A DNA stretch of 64,000 bases from Peromyscus leucopus (GCF_004664715.2 NC_051073.1:62548379-62612378), one strand, 5' to 3'. Counted from the stretch's first letter, positions 11,393 to 21,658 are shown. The notes: generated by a model not told the origin, from the letters alone. Program-made: numbers and translations.

Positions 11393-11784
11393 ACTCTAGT
11401 TTGCTCTCTGTTGCTGTGATAAAACACTGACCAAAACCAATCGAGAGAGAAAAGGCTTGCGTGGCTCATACTTCCCATCCCAGTCCATTACTGAGGGAGT
11501 CAGGGCAGGAACTGAAGAAGAGGCCATGGAAGAATGTTACTGTTACTGGCTCTTGCTCCCTCTGGCTTTCTCAGTTGCTCTGTTATACAGCCCACACCAT
11601 CTGTCCAGGGCTGGCACCACCCAGAGAGGGCTATGCCCCTCTCTGTCAGTTAGCAATCACAAGAGTGCCTCACAGACACACCCACAGACAGGCCAAGCTG
11701 ATGGAGGCAATTCCTCAACTGAGAGTCTCTCTCCCCAGGTGATTCTAGCTACCTGTCAAGGGGACACAAATTAACCAGCACACC
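11393..11784 (+). repeat. URR1-like (hAT-type) repeat
   Basis: CTCTAGTTTGCTCTCTGTTGC..GATAAAACACTGACCAAAACC at the left and GATTCTAGCTACCTGTCAAG..ACACAAATTAACCAGCACAC at the right, as in the rodent repeat I recall as URR1. Family name from memory. Confidence 0.65.
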
Positions 11785-12019
11785 CGCTTCCCTGCACCTT
11801 CATAAGGCCAACAACAAGTAACTGTGACTTCATGACTTCAAGAACCCAGACTGGATGACAGGATCAGGAATACAGAATGAAGCATACACATACAGCTAAA
11901 GCTGTAAACAGCAACTCTTTTTTTTTTTCTGTTTGTTTTTGAAGCTGCTATTGTACACTTACCTAATCTCTGAGTGCTAGAGCCTGTCAACTGAAGTCAA
12001 TGTCTAAGTCTCAAACATA

Positions 12020-12023
12020 CACG

Positions 12024-12058
<35 letters not shown>
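12020..12058 (+). repeat. (CA)n microsatellite
   Basis: About 17 CA units. Confidence 0.95.
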
Positions 12059-12082
12059 TGTGTGAATAGAAAATGTATTGTT

Positions 12083-12261
12083 AGCTGGACGGTGGTGGCC
12101 CACGCCTTTAATCCCAGCACTCAGGAGGCAAGGCAATCGGATCTCTGTGAGTTCGAGGCCAGCCTGGGCTACCAAGTGAGTTCCAGGAAAAGCGCAAAGC
12201 TACATAAAGAAACCATGTCTCGAAAAACCGAAAAAAAAAAAAAAAAAAAGAAAAGAAAGAA
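12083..12261 (+). repeat. B1 SINE with perfect 15-bp target duplication
   Basis: Full B1 with a long A tail grading into GAAA repeats. AGAAAATGTATTGTT is repeated exactly at 12068-12082 and 12262-12276. Confidence 0.97.
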
Positions 12262-12344
12262 AGAAAATGTATTGTTGATAGTGTGTGTATGTAAAATGTA
12301 TTTTTGAGATGGTTTTGCTGTGCTGTTTAAAAACAAAGAATTCT

Positions 12345-12450
12345 GGTCTAGGCATGATGGTGCCTGGCTTTAATGCCAGGGAGAAACAGTCGTAGGAGAA
12401 CCATGAAAGTTCAAGGCTAGCCTGGACTACAGTGCACGATCTCACAAACA
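12345..12450 (+). repeat. Diverged B1 fragment
   Basis: GGCATGATGGTGCCTGGCTTTAAT to GTTCAAGGCTAGCCTGGACTACAG. Confidence 0.65.
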
Positions 12451-13554
12451 CACACAGCAAGAGCTCACTATTATCTATTACCCAATTCTTATAGGTTTAG
12501 GTTTTTCTGATGATGATGAAAACTAATGCATGTTTACCACATAAGCATTTAAAAGTATGGAAAAGGTAAGTAACCTATCACACCTGAAGCTAATCACTGT
12601 GCTTTTATTCATCAGTGTGCACCCTCATAATCTCCTTTCTAGGAGAGATATCTCTGTGACTGAACTGGGTTCCTCGGGGCTACAACTACACTGATCAGAA
12701 ATGGTTTTGTTAGCAAACCCTAAATAATCAACTTACAGAAAGGTTTATTTTGGAAATTCTAGTCCATGATTAATTGACGGCACTGTTTCTGGTCCCACAG
12801 CAAGGGAACACACGGTAGTGGAGGAGCTGTAGTCCAACAGTGCCATTTGTGTCAGGCCTGGGAAGTGAAAGAGACCAGGAGAGAACTCTCACTGAGGTTC
12901 CGTAATCCTCGCAAGGGCTCAAAGTACTGACCTGAAGATACACACACACTACATCCCACCGCTAACGGAAATCTCCACCACATTCCAATAGTGCCATCCT
13001 CAGATGAAGTCTTTAACAGCTGGACTTCTGACAACACCCACAGTGGTTCTGGGTTCAAAATGGATGTTTTGTGAGACTGAGTATGAAAGCTACAGCTAAC
13101 TGCTTCAGTTCAACTTGTTACTACTAGCTACCAGAGGTTGAAGGCTCACAAACAATCTAAGTTTGCTGCTCAGTCTCAGATTCTGAGAAGGACAAAGATC
13201 AAGGTGCTGGGAGATTTGGTATTCGGTGGGAACCTGCTGCCTGGTTCATGGACAGACCTATTTCACTGTGTCTTTTATCACACAGCAGAATAAAAGGGGC
13301 CTCTCAAAGCCAGCTGGGTGCTACAACACCTATCTCCTGCTTCCTGCCCGCTAAGCTGTGAGGAGCAGCCCCCACCATAAGCTCCTGCCGCCCTGGTATT
13401 CGCCTTGCACACAGGGTCAAGCAACCATGCGCTGAACTCTCTAAAACGGAGCTAAGACAAATCTTTCCTCCCTGAAAAATCAAATGAAACAGGAAAAGTA
13501 GAAAAGTATGTCCAAGATCTCTTTGTTAAGGCATTAACCCTGTCTCAAAACAAG
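12451..13554. other. Unassigned intronic sequence
   Basis: About 1.1 kb in SNX4 intron 1 with no recognisable exon, repeat or RNA gene. Confidence 0.4.
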
Positions 13555-13557
13555 GGG

Positions 13558-13650
13558 GGAGCTGGCATGGTGGCCCATCCTTTTAAGCCCAGCATGGGAG
13601 GCAGAGGCAGGCAGATCTCTGTGAGTTCCAGGACAACCATGCCCTCCCTG
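13558..13650 (+). repeat. B1 fragment
   Basis: GGAGCTGGCATGGTGGCCCATCC to CAACCATGCCCTCCCTGTCTT; the centre of the B1 is deleted. Confidence 0.75.
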
Positions 13651-13815
13651 TCTTAAAACAAAAGAAGAAAACAGAGTAGATGGCATCTAAGGAATGAAGG
13701 ACACCTACAGTTGTCCTCTGGCCTCCACAGGCAGACATACACCACACATAAACACTTGTACTCACATAAACACACACATGTGTACATACACAAGTTATTT
13801 TTAAAATTCTATTAG

Positions 13816-14000
13816 GGCTGGAGAGATGGCTCAGAGGTTAAGAGCACTGACTGCTCTTCCAGAGGTCCTGAGTTCAGTTCCCAGCAACCACATGGTGGCT
13901 CACAACCATCTGTAATGAAATCTGGTGCCCTCTTCTGGCCTGCAGGGATACATGGAGACAGAACACTCTATGCATAATATTTAAATCTTTAAAAAAAAAA
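13816..14000 (+). repeat. B2 SINE
   Basis: GGGCTGGAGAGATGGCTCAG to TTTAAATCTTT plus A tail; one of the least diverged B2s in the window. Confidence 0.95.
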
Positions 14001-14004
14001 ATTC

Positions 14005-14219
14005 TATCTACTTACTTAGAGATGAGTCTCAAGCACTCTAGGCTGGGTTCAAACTTACTACATAGCCAAGAATGATCTGAACTTCTTTCTCCACATCCTC
14101 AATGCTGGGATTACCCACATGTACCAGCCTGTCTAGCTTACAGGATGCTAGAGAGCAAATGCAGGACTTCATGCATCCTAGGCAAGCACTTTACAAATCA
14201 AGCTATATTCCCAGCCCTA
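14005..14219 (-). repeat. B1-ID composite SINE (B4-like)
   Basis: Minus-strand ID head (GGGCTGGGAATATAGCTTGATT at 14195-14216) precedes a B1-derived body (GGTACATGTGGGTAATCCCAGC). Confidence 0.65.
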
Positions 14220-14458
14220 AAAAGTATGATTTAGTCATTTGTAGCTTAACTAATATTAGTCAGCACTCTGTCACTAAAATTAAATATCTGAGGGGTCAAT
14301 CTAAAAGAAAGGGTTATTTTGGCTTGCAGCTTTGCAGGATTCAGACTAATGAACTGGCTCTTGTTTTGGGGCTGTAGCAAGGCAGAATACATTGGCTGGG
14401 AGGTGAGTGTACTCATGTCCTAATTGGGGAGGGGGGTAAGAGAAAGGACAGTAGGGTA

Positions 14459-14621
14459 TTTTGGTAGTTGAATGAGAAATGTCCCCCACAGACTCATGTA
14501 TCTGAATACTTGGTCCCCAGCTCATGGCCTGTTTGGGGAGGTTATGGAACCTTCAGGAGGTGAAGCCCTCTGGAGGAAGCCCATCACTTAGGTAGGCTTT
14601 GAAAGGATTTATAGCCTCATC
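14459..14621 (+). mobile_element. MaLR-type LTR fragment
   Basis: GTAGTTGAATGAGAAATGTC, CTTGGTCCCCAGCTCATGGC, TTCAGGAGGTGAAGCC. It is cut at 14622 by the next LTR element. Confidence 0.65.
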
Positions 14622-15074
14622 TGTGGTGATATATTGTGTACCCTAATAAAATTTGCCTGAAGATCAGAGAACAGAACAAGCCACTAGATTAAACATAGAG
14701 GCCAGGCAGAGGTGGCACACACCTTTAATCCTAAGGCAGAGATCATTCTGGATCTCTGTGAGTTCAAAGCCACTGTGGACTGCATGAGATTGATTCAGTC
14801 TAGGAGAGAAACAGAGCCAGGCAGTGGTGGCACACACCTTTAATCCCAGTACTTGGCAGTCACATGTCTTTAATCCCAGCACTTGAGATCTCATGCCTTT
14901 GCATGGGAAGCACACACGCCTTTAATCCCAGCCCTAAGAAGGAAGTGATATGGCTGGGCGGAGAGAGGTATATAAGGCTGAGGGGACAGGAACTAAAGCT
15001 TTTCGGCTGAGGACAGCCCTTTCGGCTAGAGAATCTTTTCAGGCTGAGGAGTCCTAGAACAAACTTCTACTACA
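14622..15074 (+). mobile_element. LTR-type element with repeated B1-like units
   Basis: Begins TGTGGTGATATATTGTG and ends CTTCTACTACA. The middle carries three CACACCTTTAATCC or CACACGCCTTTAATCC units and one degenerate copy (ATGTCTTTAATCCC). A TATA-like GGTATATAAGG lies at 14968-14978, and CTTTTCGGCTGAGG and CTTTTCAGGCTGAGG repeats follow. A second copy lies at 61710-62100. Confidence 0.75.
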
Positions 15075-15561
15075 CATCCTTTTGGAGACATTCAAAGTCC
15101 AAGCTATAACACGGCACCTGCAAAATGTCTCTTCCTTTTTACGTCATCCTCTCCTGCAGAGCTCCACTCAGGTCTGCTGTCCATCGGGGAAGGTGTTAAT
15201 CATGCATGAGAATGTCTCTAAGCACTGGCTGAGCAAACTCTCTCGGTTCCACCAGCACTCCCAGGCCTAGGGCCCTTTCCCTTTAAACAACCACTACGAA
15301 TTCCTCAGGCAAACACGCTCAGTGGACACAAGCCCCAACCCCCCAGTCCCGCCGCCACCCCCCCAGTCTCCCAACTCCGAAAAGCTTTCAACCTGAGAAG
15401 GAGTGCTCTTACCTCCATTCTCCCCAGCTTCCTTCCCTCCCTCCTGCTAGGACTATACGATACTTTTCTTAGAGACTGGACTCCTCTCCCGTTTCTTTCC
15501 TTTTCTAAATTATTGTTATTGTTTGTCTGGGGGTTTATATATTTATCTTTTTGGTTTTTGT

Positions 15562-15688
15562 TTCTTGTTTATTTTTCAGACGGTCGCTATATGTAGCCCT
15601 GTCTGTCTGGAACCCATTATGTAGACCAGGATGACTTCAAACTCAGAGTTCCACCTGTCTCTGCCTCCTAAATGCTGGGATTGACCAC
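15562..15688 (-). repeat. B1 SINE, diverged
   Basis: Plus strand reads CAGACGGTCGCTATATGTAG to CTAAATGCTGGGATTGACC. Confidence 0.75.
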
Positions 15689-15904
15689 AGTTTTGTTGTT
15701 TTTTTTTTTTTAATGAATGTGCTCTTCCCTACGTGCATGCACCTGTATATAAATGAACATGTACACACAAATTAACATAAACAAATGAATTTTAGATTCC
15801 ATACTGCAAGTTCCTATTAATTAAATATCTAAGTATGTTCACAAAATAATAAAGTTTTATTATCATGATGAAATTCAAAGTCCTTATGATGTAGCCAAAA
15901 GACA

Positions 15905-15985
15905 CAAAGGCTGTGTGCAGTTCTGGAGTAAAGCATTTGCCTGCCAGGTGTGAGGCTCTGGATTCAATCCCAGAACCAGAAAAGG
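15905..15985 (+). repeat. ID-like SINE fragment
   Basis: GTAAAGCATTTGCCTGCCAGG and GGCTCTGGATTCAATCCCAG match the degenerate A- and B-box parts of ID. Confidence 0.55.
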
Positions 15986-16079
15986 GGTGGAGGTGAGTGG
16001 AGGTGGGCACATAACCATAAGATTGGGAAACATTTTAAACCCTGGAAATATTCAGTATTCAGTATTCGTAAGGACACAT

Positions 16080-16400
16080 CTGGCACTAGCGATGGGCGTG
16101 TAAATTGAAAGCCGCTGTGGAAACAATCTAGCACCACTAACTGCTGGAGCTGAACACACTACTACCCTACAACCCTGCAATTCTGCTCCTACATTTCGAC
16201 TGGAATCTTGAACTCTTTAAAATAAGAGATATTTAAGAGCAAGTTCATCATAGTAGTAACTCTTTGAAACAGCAAAATTTTCATTATCCAACTACCCATA
16301 AACAGAAGAGGTAAATCAACTGTGGACTACACAGAAAAAAAAAACAACTACAGAGCTATGAAAATAAAAGAGCTAAGACACTTTTGAGATAAACCCTAAA
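16080..16400 (+). mobile_element. Ancient L1 ORF2 3' relic
   Basis: GTGTAAATTG..AGCCGCTGTGGAAACAATCT, CAATTCTGCTCCTACATTTC and GGACTACACAG correspond to the conserved tail of L1 ORF2. Many stops and deletions. Confidence 0.65.
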
Positions 16401-16483
16401 AGAAACCATACAGATCAGGTAAAAGTAAAGAATATATATTTTAGGGATACTTAGAGTCACATCATCAAGTAAGAGGTCGCTCC

Positions 16484-16595
16484 AGCAGCTCAAACCTGGA
16501 ACCCCATCACTTGGGAGGACGAAGGATGACTGCAAAACTTTCAGGGCTAACCTGGGTTAGAGTGAGACCCTATCTAAACAAAGCAAAAACACCAA
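16484..16595 (+). repeat. Old B1/PB1-like fragment
   Basis: CACTTGGGAGGACGAAGGATGAC to GAGTGAGACCCTATCTAAAC. Confidence 0.6.
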
Positions 16596-16673
16596 GATCA
16601 GGAGTTCCAGGCCACCCCTAAACTACACCCCTGAACCTTGACAAAACAGAAACACATGAGAATAGTCTAAATC

Positions 16674-16848
16674 TGGGCTGGAGAGGTGGCTCAGTGACTA
16701 AGAGCATTAGGTGGCCTTGCAGAAGACGCAGATTCTGGTCCCAGCATCCACTTGGTGGCTCACAACCATCCCTACCTCCACTTCCAGAGGACCCAATGCC
16801 CTCTTCTGATTCCCACAGGCTCCCACATGGTTCGTGTGTGTGCACGCG

Positions 16849-16900
<52 letters not shown>

Positions 16901-16946
16901 ATTGATTGATTCAGGCAAAATACTCACATACAAAAAAATAAATCTT
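16674..16946 (+). repeat. B2 SINE with internal (GA)n array
   Basis: GGGCTGGAGAGGTGGCTCAG head. A (GA)n tract of about 24 units sits at 16850-16897, followed by an AAATAAATCTT tail. Confidence 0.9.
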
Positions 16947-16967
16947 AAGAGTACATAGTGACCTGGG

Positions 16968-17119
16968 GGGTGGGGGTGGCGCACACCTTTAGTCCCAGCA
17001 CTCAGGAGACAGAGGCAGGCAGATCTCTGTGAGTTCGAGGCCAGCCTGGTCTACAGGATGAGATCCAGGACAGGCACCAAAACTACACAGAGAAACCCTG
17101 TCCCAAAACAACAACAAAA
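16968..17119 (+). repeat. B1 SINE inserted into a B2
   Basis: B1 ends CTGTCCCAAAACAACAACAAA. Imperfect duplications AAGAGTACATAGTG (16947-16960) and AAGAATGTATAGTG (17120-17133) flank it. A B2 body continues to about 17265 (CAGTTCCCAGTACCCATG). Confidence 0.9.
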
Positions 17120-17261
17120 AAGAATGTATAGTGTTCTTATAAAGACCCAAGTTCAGTTCCCAGTACCCATGTTCGGCAGCTCCTGTAACTACAGCTCCAG
17201 AGAGTCACACACCCATACTCGGAAAGTCATCCCCCTCAAATACACACAATAAAAAAGAAGT

Positions 17262-17356
17262 TAATGTCACCAAGCACGGTGGCTCATGCCTTTAATCTGG
17301 AGACAGATCTCTATGCATTCCAGGCCAGCTATGGCGACACAAAGAGACAAAGCTTA
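17262..17356 (+). repeat. B1 fragment
   Basis: CACGGTGGCTCATGCCTTTAATC then GACAGATCTCTATGCATTCC; central deletion. Confidence 0.75.
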
Positions 17357-18658
17357 AGGAAAAAATACTGCATACTTATGATTACATCTACATGACATTC
17401 CTGAAAAGGGAAAACAATGGAAATGATGAAAAACAAAAGAAAAAGACCCGTGGGTGAGGGGGTTGGTGGAGAGAGTGAAGAACAGGCCAAACACAGGATT
17501 TTTAGGACACTGAGTCTGTACGATAGTATTTGATGGATCATGTCATTATACATATTCCCAAACCCACAGAACGTTCGTTACCAAGAGTGAACTCTAAACT
17601 ATGGGCTTGGGGTGCCAATCTGGGCTCATCGAGTTTAACATAAACCAGTGTTGATAAAGTAGAAGTCTGAATGTGAGAAGAGAGCATTATCGTATAATCT
17701 TTCCGTTTTCCTTTCCATTTTATGGTGAACTTAAAACTGTTGCAAAAATTTAAAGTTTTTAACTCATAAGTACACTGCTGAGAAATTCCTGGTTAGTTCG
17801 TCTTGAAACTTAGTCCTTTCTAGAAATGCATCGTTCATACAAATGCACTGGTTTCTTTAGCACAGACACCTGTTGTGGGGGGGGGAGGTTAAAAAAAAAG
17901 GGAGGGGAAGAGTTAGGAACAGGAGCAGCAGCAGCAGCAACATGGCTGAATAGGCCATGCCCAGAGGGTCGAGCCTCTAGAGGGGCAGGGAGTTCCAATA
18001 CGGGGCGCCATTATGAGCTCCCTAATCGTTGTTCAGCAGAGTCTACAATTCTGTGAAGGCCCTTAGTGATGGACGCATTCACAGACCAGACAACGCCACA
18101 CTCCCCGCCTCTCCTCCAACAGTAAAAAAAAAAAAAAGCACAGGTAACCAAAGGGGACTTCAAAGCTACGACGGCGGGCGGGGGAAGAGGGAGAGAACAG
18201 ATCCGTCTTCAGGAGGGGGGGGCGGACATGGTACTGATCCCAAATATACAGCCAAGTAACGAGTTCAACAAACGTTTCTTCGTCTGTCCCTTCAACACCA
18301 CGCTGAAGTCCACTTCCCGACGGGGCAGCAGGCCCAGCCCCCCTCCCTGCGCACACTCCCCGCTCCCCCTGGGTGGAGCCGCCTCCCAGCGACCCCCTCG
18401 GCCGGCCGGAAACCGCAGCGAGCCTCTCCGTGGCCAGATCCCGGGGGGCCGCGCCCACTGACAACCCCCGGGCCACGCCACGCAGGAGACCGTGCCCACG
18501 GGGCCCTCCCGTACGCCGCGCCTGGGGGTCCGTCTCCACTCAGCTCAGGGTCATCCTCCGGCCTCCTGGGCCGCGCCCACCAGTCCCAGCCAGGACAGCC
18601 CGGCAGGGCCCGCTAGGCCCGGCCCCAGGCCCGAAGCCTCTGCCGCCCCTCTCCTCAC

Positions 18659-18802
18659 CGTGTCGACCCCTGAGCTGTCTTCCCGGGTGCCCTCGGTCTC
18701 CTCCTCACCGACCGCGGCTTCCAGCACAGCGCCAGGGCCCCCCAGCGGCTCCACGGGGGCCGGCTGCAATTGCCTCTCGGGGTCCGAAGGTGCCTGCTCC
18801 AT
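18659..18802 (-). CDS. SNX4: Sorting nexin 4, first coding exon
   Basis: SNX4 is a PX-BAR sorting nexin that binds PI3P on early endosomes and promotes recycling of cargo such as the transferrin receptor; it also takes part in autophagy. This exon encodes only the acidic, Pro/Glu-rich N-terminal tail that precedes the PX domain. It is 48 codons, opening MEQAPSDPERQLQPAP and closing EDSSGVDT. The ATG is at 18802-18800 and the donor is ACG|GTGAGG at 18659/18658, phase 0. I recognise the N-terminus from mammalian SNX4, where the next exon resumes with Met-Thr-His-Asn. The middle differs from the human tail as I remember it, as expected for a disordered segment. The CpG island, GC boxes and the upstream OSBPL11 gene (3' end about 15 kb away, same strand) match the mammalian locus. 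The PX and BAR domains lie outside the window. Confidence 0.87.
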
Positions 18803-18960
18803 AGCTGCAATTCGGCACCGCGAGCCCAGTGCGCCTGCGCCGTGCATGGCTCGCGGCCGCCCCGCCCCCTGCTTCCTGTAGCCCCGCCCCTTCGCCCTCT
18901 GTAGCCCCGCCCCTTCACTCTCTGTAGTCCCGCCCCTGCCCACGGAAGCTCCTCCCAAGC
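18803..18960 (-). promoter_or_regulatory. SNX4: SNX4 proximal promoter: GC-box array and NRF-1-like site
   Basis: Upstream of the ATG there is no TATA box. A TGCGCCTGCGCC motif (18830-18841) resembles an NRF-1 site. Four Sp1/KLF GC boxes follow near 18860, 18882, 18905 and 18928. The last three sit in a 23-bp tandem repeat, with CTGTAG starting at 18876, 18899 and 18922. The transcription start is not determinable by eye but is probably within this block. Confidence 0.75.
18870..18940. repeat. 23-bp tandem repeat, three units, each with a GC box
   Basis: CTGTAGCCCCGCCCCTTC recurs at 18876 and 18899, with a variant CTGTAGTCCCGCCCCTGC at 18922. The period is exactly 23 bp. A degenerate relative may precede it near 18853. 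Confidence 0.85.
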
Positions 18961-19088
18961 AGTCAAGAATGCAGAAGGTGGGACCCAGCTTCCAGGACTT
19001 GATGGAGGAAAGTGAGGAAGAGCAAAGGGGAATCCGCAGAGGGACTGGTCAGCTACGAAACTGGAAATCTGGGAGAGCCAGTGGAGAC

Positions 19089-19107
19089 AAAAAAAAAAAA
19101 AAAAAAG
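19089..19107 (+). repeat. Poly(A) run
   Basis: About 18 A residues at the end of a purine-rich segment 18966-19088 that I cannot assign to a repeat family. Confidence 0.8.
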
Positions 19108-19149
19108 AAACGAAGGTCAAGTGAACTCAAACAATAAGTGCAGAAATCA

Positions 19150-19430
19150 TAGCTGGTCAGTGGCGGCTCACACCTTTAATCCCAGCACTCAGGAGGCAGA
19201 GGCAGGCGGATCTCTTGAGTTCCAGGCCAGCCTGGTCTACAGAGAGAGTTCCCGGACAGCCAGGGCTACACAGAGAAACCCTGACTTGGGAAAAGAAGAA
19301 GAAGAAGAGGAGGAGGAGGAGGAGGAGGAGGAGCAGGAAGAAGAAGAAGAAAAGGAAGGAAGGAAGGAGAGAGAGAGAAAGAAAGAAAGAAGAAGAAAGG
19401 AAGGAAGGAAGGAAGGAAGGAAGGAAATCA
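19150..19430 (+). repeat. B1 SINE with expanded GA-rich tail
   Basis: B1 body 19150-19287. The A tail has become a polypurine tract (GAA, GGA, GAAA and GGAA repeats) to 19430. The long Glu/Arg or Ser/Phe-rich frames here are artefacts of that tract. Confidence 0.93.
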
Positions 19431-19908
19431 TTAAAATTGGGGTTCCCTTCAAGTAACTGTGTCATTCAAAAGAAAGGAAGGGTCGCCTCGACCATCACCC
19501 TTGCCTTGCAGTCACAGTTCTGTTTCCCCACACAAAGACTAGAGCTAATCAATGATTAACTTTCAGAGGGTTGAGTAACACAGTCAGCAGAAGATAACGC
19601 TTGAGGGTTTGAGGGCGGGCGGAGAGTCCTGTTGAAGGTGTTTAAGCCTGAGACACAGAAGTTAATCAGGAGACAGACCTGATAACGTTCTACAAAAGTC
19701 TCCTTAATTTGCTGAGCCTACCCCTTGACAAGATTCACTGTGGTGACCTGAAGAGAGATGCTCACTGGCTGTAGCCAAAACATAGGACCTTCGGGTGGGT
19801 GTTTTTGTACAAAATCTGCTCTCCATTTTTCAAGGGCCCAAACTGATCTTTCTGGCAAAACAGCCTTTTCAAGTTATGAATCACAATTTCTTCCTCCTGG
19901 AATGCTCG

Positions 19909-20035
19909 CTCCTCCTCTCTCCCTCTCTCCCTCTCTCCCTCTCTCCCTCTCTCCCTCTCTCCTCTCTCCCTCTCTCCCTCTCTCCCTCTCTCTCTCTCTC
20001 TCTCTTCTCTTTCTCTCTCTCTCTCTTTCTCTCTT
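19909..20035 (+). repeat. (CTCTCCCT)n/(CT)n pyrimidine tract
   Basis: About 126 bp: eight or nine CCCTCTCT-type units followed by pure CT and TTCTCT. Confidence 0.95.
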
Positions 20036-20491
20036 GCTGGAAAAGTTCCATTCATACTCAAAGCCTCTGCCATGTTATTTTATAATAATTGGTTTTCACG
20101 TCCATCTCCCTCAGCTAGCTAGCCTTTGGACTCCTTTAAAGCAGGGACCCTTCTCCCTATCCTCTCCCCTCCTCACAAAGCTTAAGCTTGAAGATATTCT
20201 CTTGTTTACCAGGAATTAGTTACACCAGGCAAACTCCCAGGAAACATACTTTTAAATCAGAAGACTCGTATTAATCACAGGAGGGGTAGATTGGTTCTCA
20301 GCATCCCGTGCTCCTTTCCCGTTTCTGGTCTCAGAACATTGGATCCTGAAGCCAGAAGGATGTCAGCTGTGCGCTGGGCTCTCCTTGCAGTGAGTGGGAG
20401 CAAGAAAAAGGCTCCAGGCTTGTGAGGCAGTCTCTGAAGGAGGTCATGGCACTGTGTACTGTTTTTTTTTTTTTGTTGTTTAAAAAATAAA

Positions 20492-20653
20492 AACCAGCTG
20501 GGTGGTGGTGGCACAGGCCTTTAATCCCAGCGCTCAGGAGGCAGGGGCAGGAGGAACTCTGTGAGTTTGAGGACAGCCTGGTCTACAGAGTGAGTTCCAG
20601 GACAGGCTCCAAAACTACACAGAAAAACCCTGTCTTGAAAAACCAAAAAATAA

Positions 20654-20684
<31 letters not shown>

Positions 20685-20690
20685 ATACTA
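20492..20690 (+). repeat. B1 SINE with (AAAT)n tail
   Basis: GCTGGGTGGTGGTGGCACAGGCC to CTGTCTTGAAAAACC, then about ten AAAT units. Confidence 0.95.
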
Positions 20691-20795
20691 AAACTGAGAA
20701 GATTCACTGGATACTTTGATACCTTCATTCCTTTATATCCCTTTGTGTGTGAAAAAATTTCAGGGCTGGGGATGTATCTTTTGAAACTAATAGCG

Positions 20796-20945
20796 AGGCC
20801 AGGCGGTGGTGGCGCATGCCTTTAATCCAGCACTTGGGAGGCAGAGGCAGGAGGCCAGCCTGGACTGCGGAGGGAGTTGAGTTCCAGGAAAGGCGTAAAC
20901 TACACAGAGAAACCCTGTCTCAAAAAAACCAAAAAAAGAGAAAAG
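20796..20945 (+). repeat. B1 SINE
   Basis: GGCCAGGCGGTGGTGGCGCATGCC to CTGTCTCAAAAAAACC, lacking part of the centre. Flanks AAACTAATAGC and AAACCTAATAGC look like target duplications. Confidence 0.93.
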
Positions 20946-21032
20946 AAAAAAACAAAAACCTAATAGCTATTTCCTAGTGTTGTCTACCTGATGTTCCCAC
21001 CAAAATAGTTTCAAAGTGTCTTAACTCAGGAC

Positions 21033-21195
21033 TTCTGTTTTGTTTTGTTTTTGAGACAGGGTTTCTCTACATAACAGTCTTGGCTATCCTGGAACTCTCT
21101 CTCTCTGTAGACCAGGCTGGCCTGGAACTCACAGAGATCCACCTGCTTCTGCCTCCTGAGTGCCGGATTAAAGGCATGTGCCACCACCGCCCGGC
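21033..21195 (-). repeat. B1 SINE
   Basis: TTTTTGAGACAGGGTTTCTC to GCCACCACCGCCCGGC. Flanks AGGACTTCT and AGGACTTTCT suggest target duplications. Confidence 0.95.
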
Positions 21196-21229
21196 AGGAC
21201 TTTCTTTTGCTCTGTAATATGAAAGCTTC

Positions 21230-21325
21230 ATGACTAGGGGTAGCAAAGTGGTAGAGTGCTTGCCTAACACCCACAAGGACCTGTTGGTACCTAGCATGTA
21301 CAAGGCTCTGGCTTCAATACCAGAA
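21230..21325 (+). repeat. ID-like SINE
   Basis: GTGGTAGAGTGCTTGCCTAAC and CAAGGCTCTGGCTTCAATACC. Confidence 0.65.
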
Positions 21326-21351
21326 TGAGAGCAAGGAGAGTTGGTAGAGTT

Positions 21352-21412
21352 TGTTTTGAGACATGGTCTCACTGTGTAGTTCTGACTGGCTTCCAGCTCA
21401 CAGAGACATGCC
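21352..21412 (-). repeat. B1 fragment
   Basis: GTTTTGAGACATGGTCTCACTGTGTAG then CAGCTCACAGAGACATGCC. Confidence 0.7.
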
Positions 21413-21454
21413 TATCCAAAAGAGTTCCTGAAGAATCTAATGGAGCAAAAGGAG

Positions 21455-21600
21455 CCTCCTATGGTGGCACATGCCTATAATCCCAGCACTTGGGAACCAG
21501 AGACAAAAGAATGGCAAGTTGGAGACCATCTTGGACTACATAGAGAGTTCTAGGCCAGACTGGGCTACAAAGTGAGATCCTGTATCCAAAGAAGTAAAGA
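21455..21600 (+). repeat. B1 SINE, diverged
   Basis: CCTATGGTGGCACATGCCTATAATCCCAGC to GTGAGATCCTGTATCC. Confidence 0.85.
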
Positions 21601-21658
21601 TGTAAAATTAGAAAATCCAGCTTTGGGCTGGAGAGGTGGCTCAGAGGTTAAGAGCACC

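Larger units (their letters stand above)
1..18658 (-). other. SNX4: SNX4 intron 1 (part)
   Basis: This stretch lies downstream, on the minus strand, of the SNX4 exon 1 donor site, so it is the proximal part of intron 1. I looked for the conserved second exon, which should begin with a Met-Thr-His-Asn-Asn-Phe-like peptide, and did not recognise it. A short exon could still be missed by eye. Contents are mostly SINEs, LTRs and microsatellites, listed separately. Confidence 0.7.
18160..18960. promoter_or_regulatory. SNX4: CpG island over SNX4 exon 1
   Basis: About 800 bp of strongly GC-rich, CpG-dense sequence, unlike the AT-rich surroundings. It spans the first coding exon of SNX4, the start of its intron and its proximal promoter. 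This is the only CpG island I see in the window and fits a housekeeping promoter. The open frames on the opposite strand reflect the scarcity of stop codons in GC-rich DNA. Confidence 0.85.

Noticed and set aside
1..18658. SNX4 exon 2 within the window
   Set aside because: No match to the expected start of the PX-domain exon was recognised; the intron appears to continue past base 1.
18373..18804. 143-codon plus-strand open frame in the CpG island
   Set aside because: It is antisense to SNX4 exon 1 in stop-poor GC-rich DNA, has Pro/Arg-rich composition and no recognisable homology.
19121..19559. Overlapping Glu/Lys-rich and Ser/Phe-rich frames
   Set aside because: They come from a B1 SINE and its expanded GA-rich tail.
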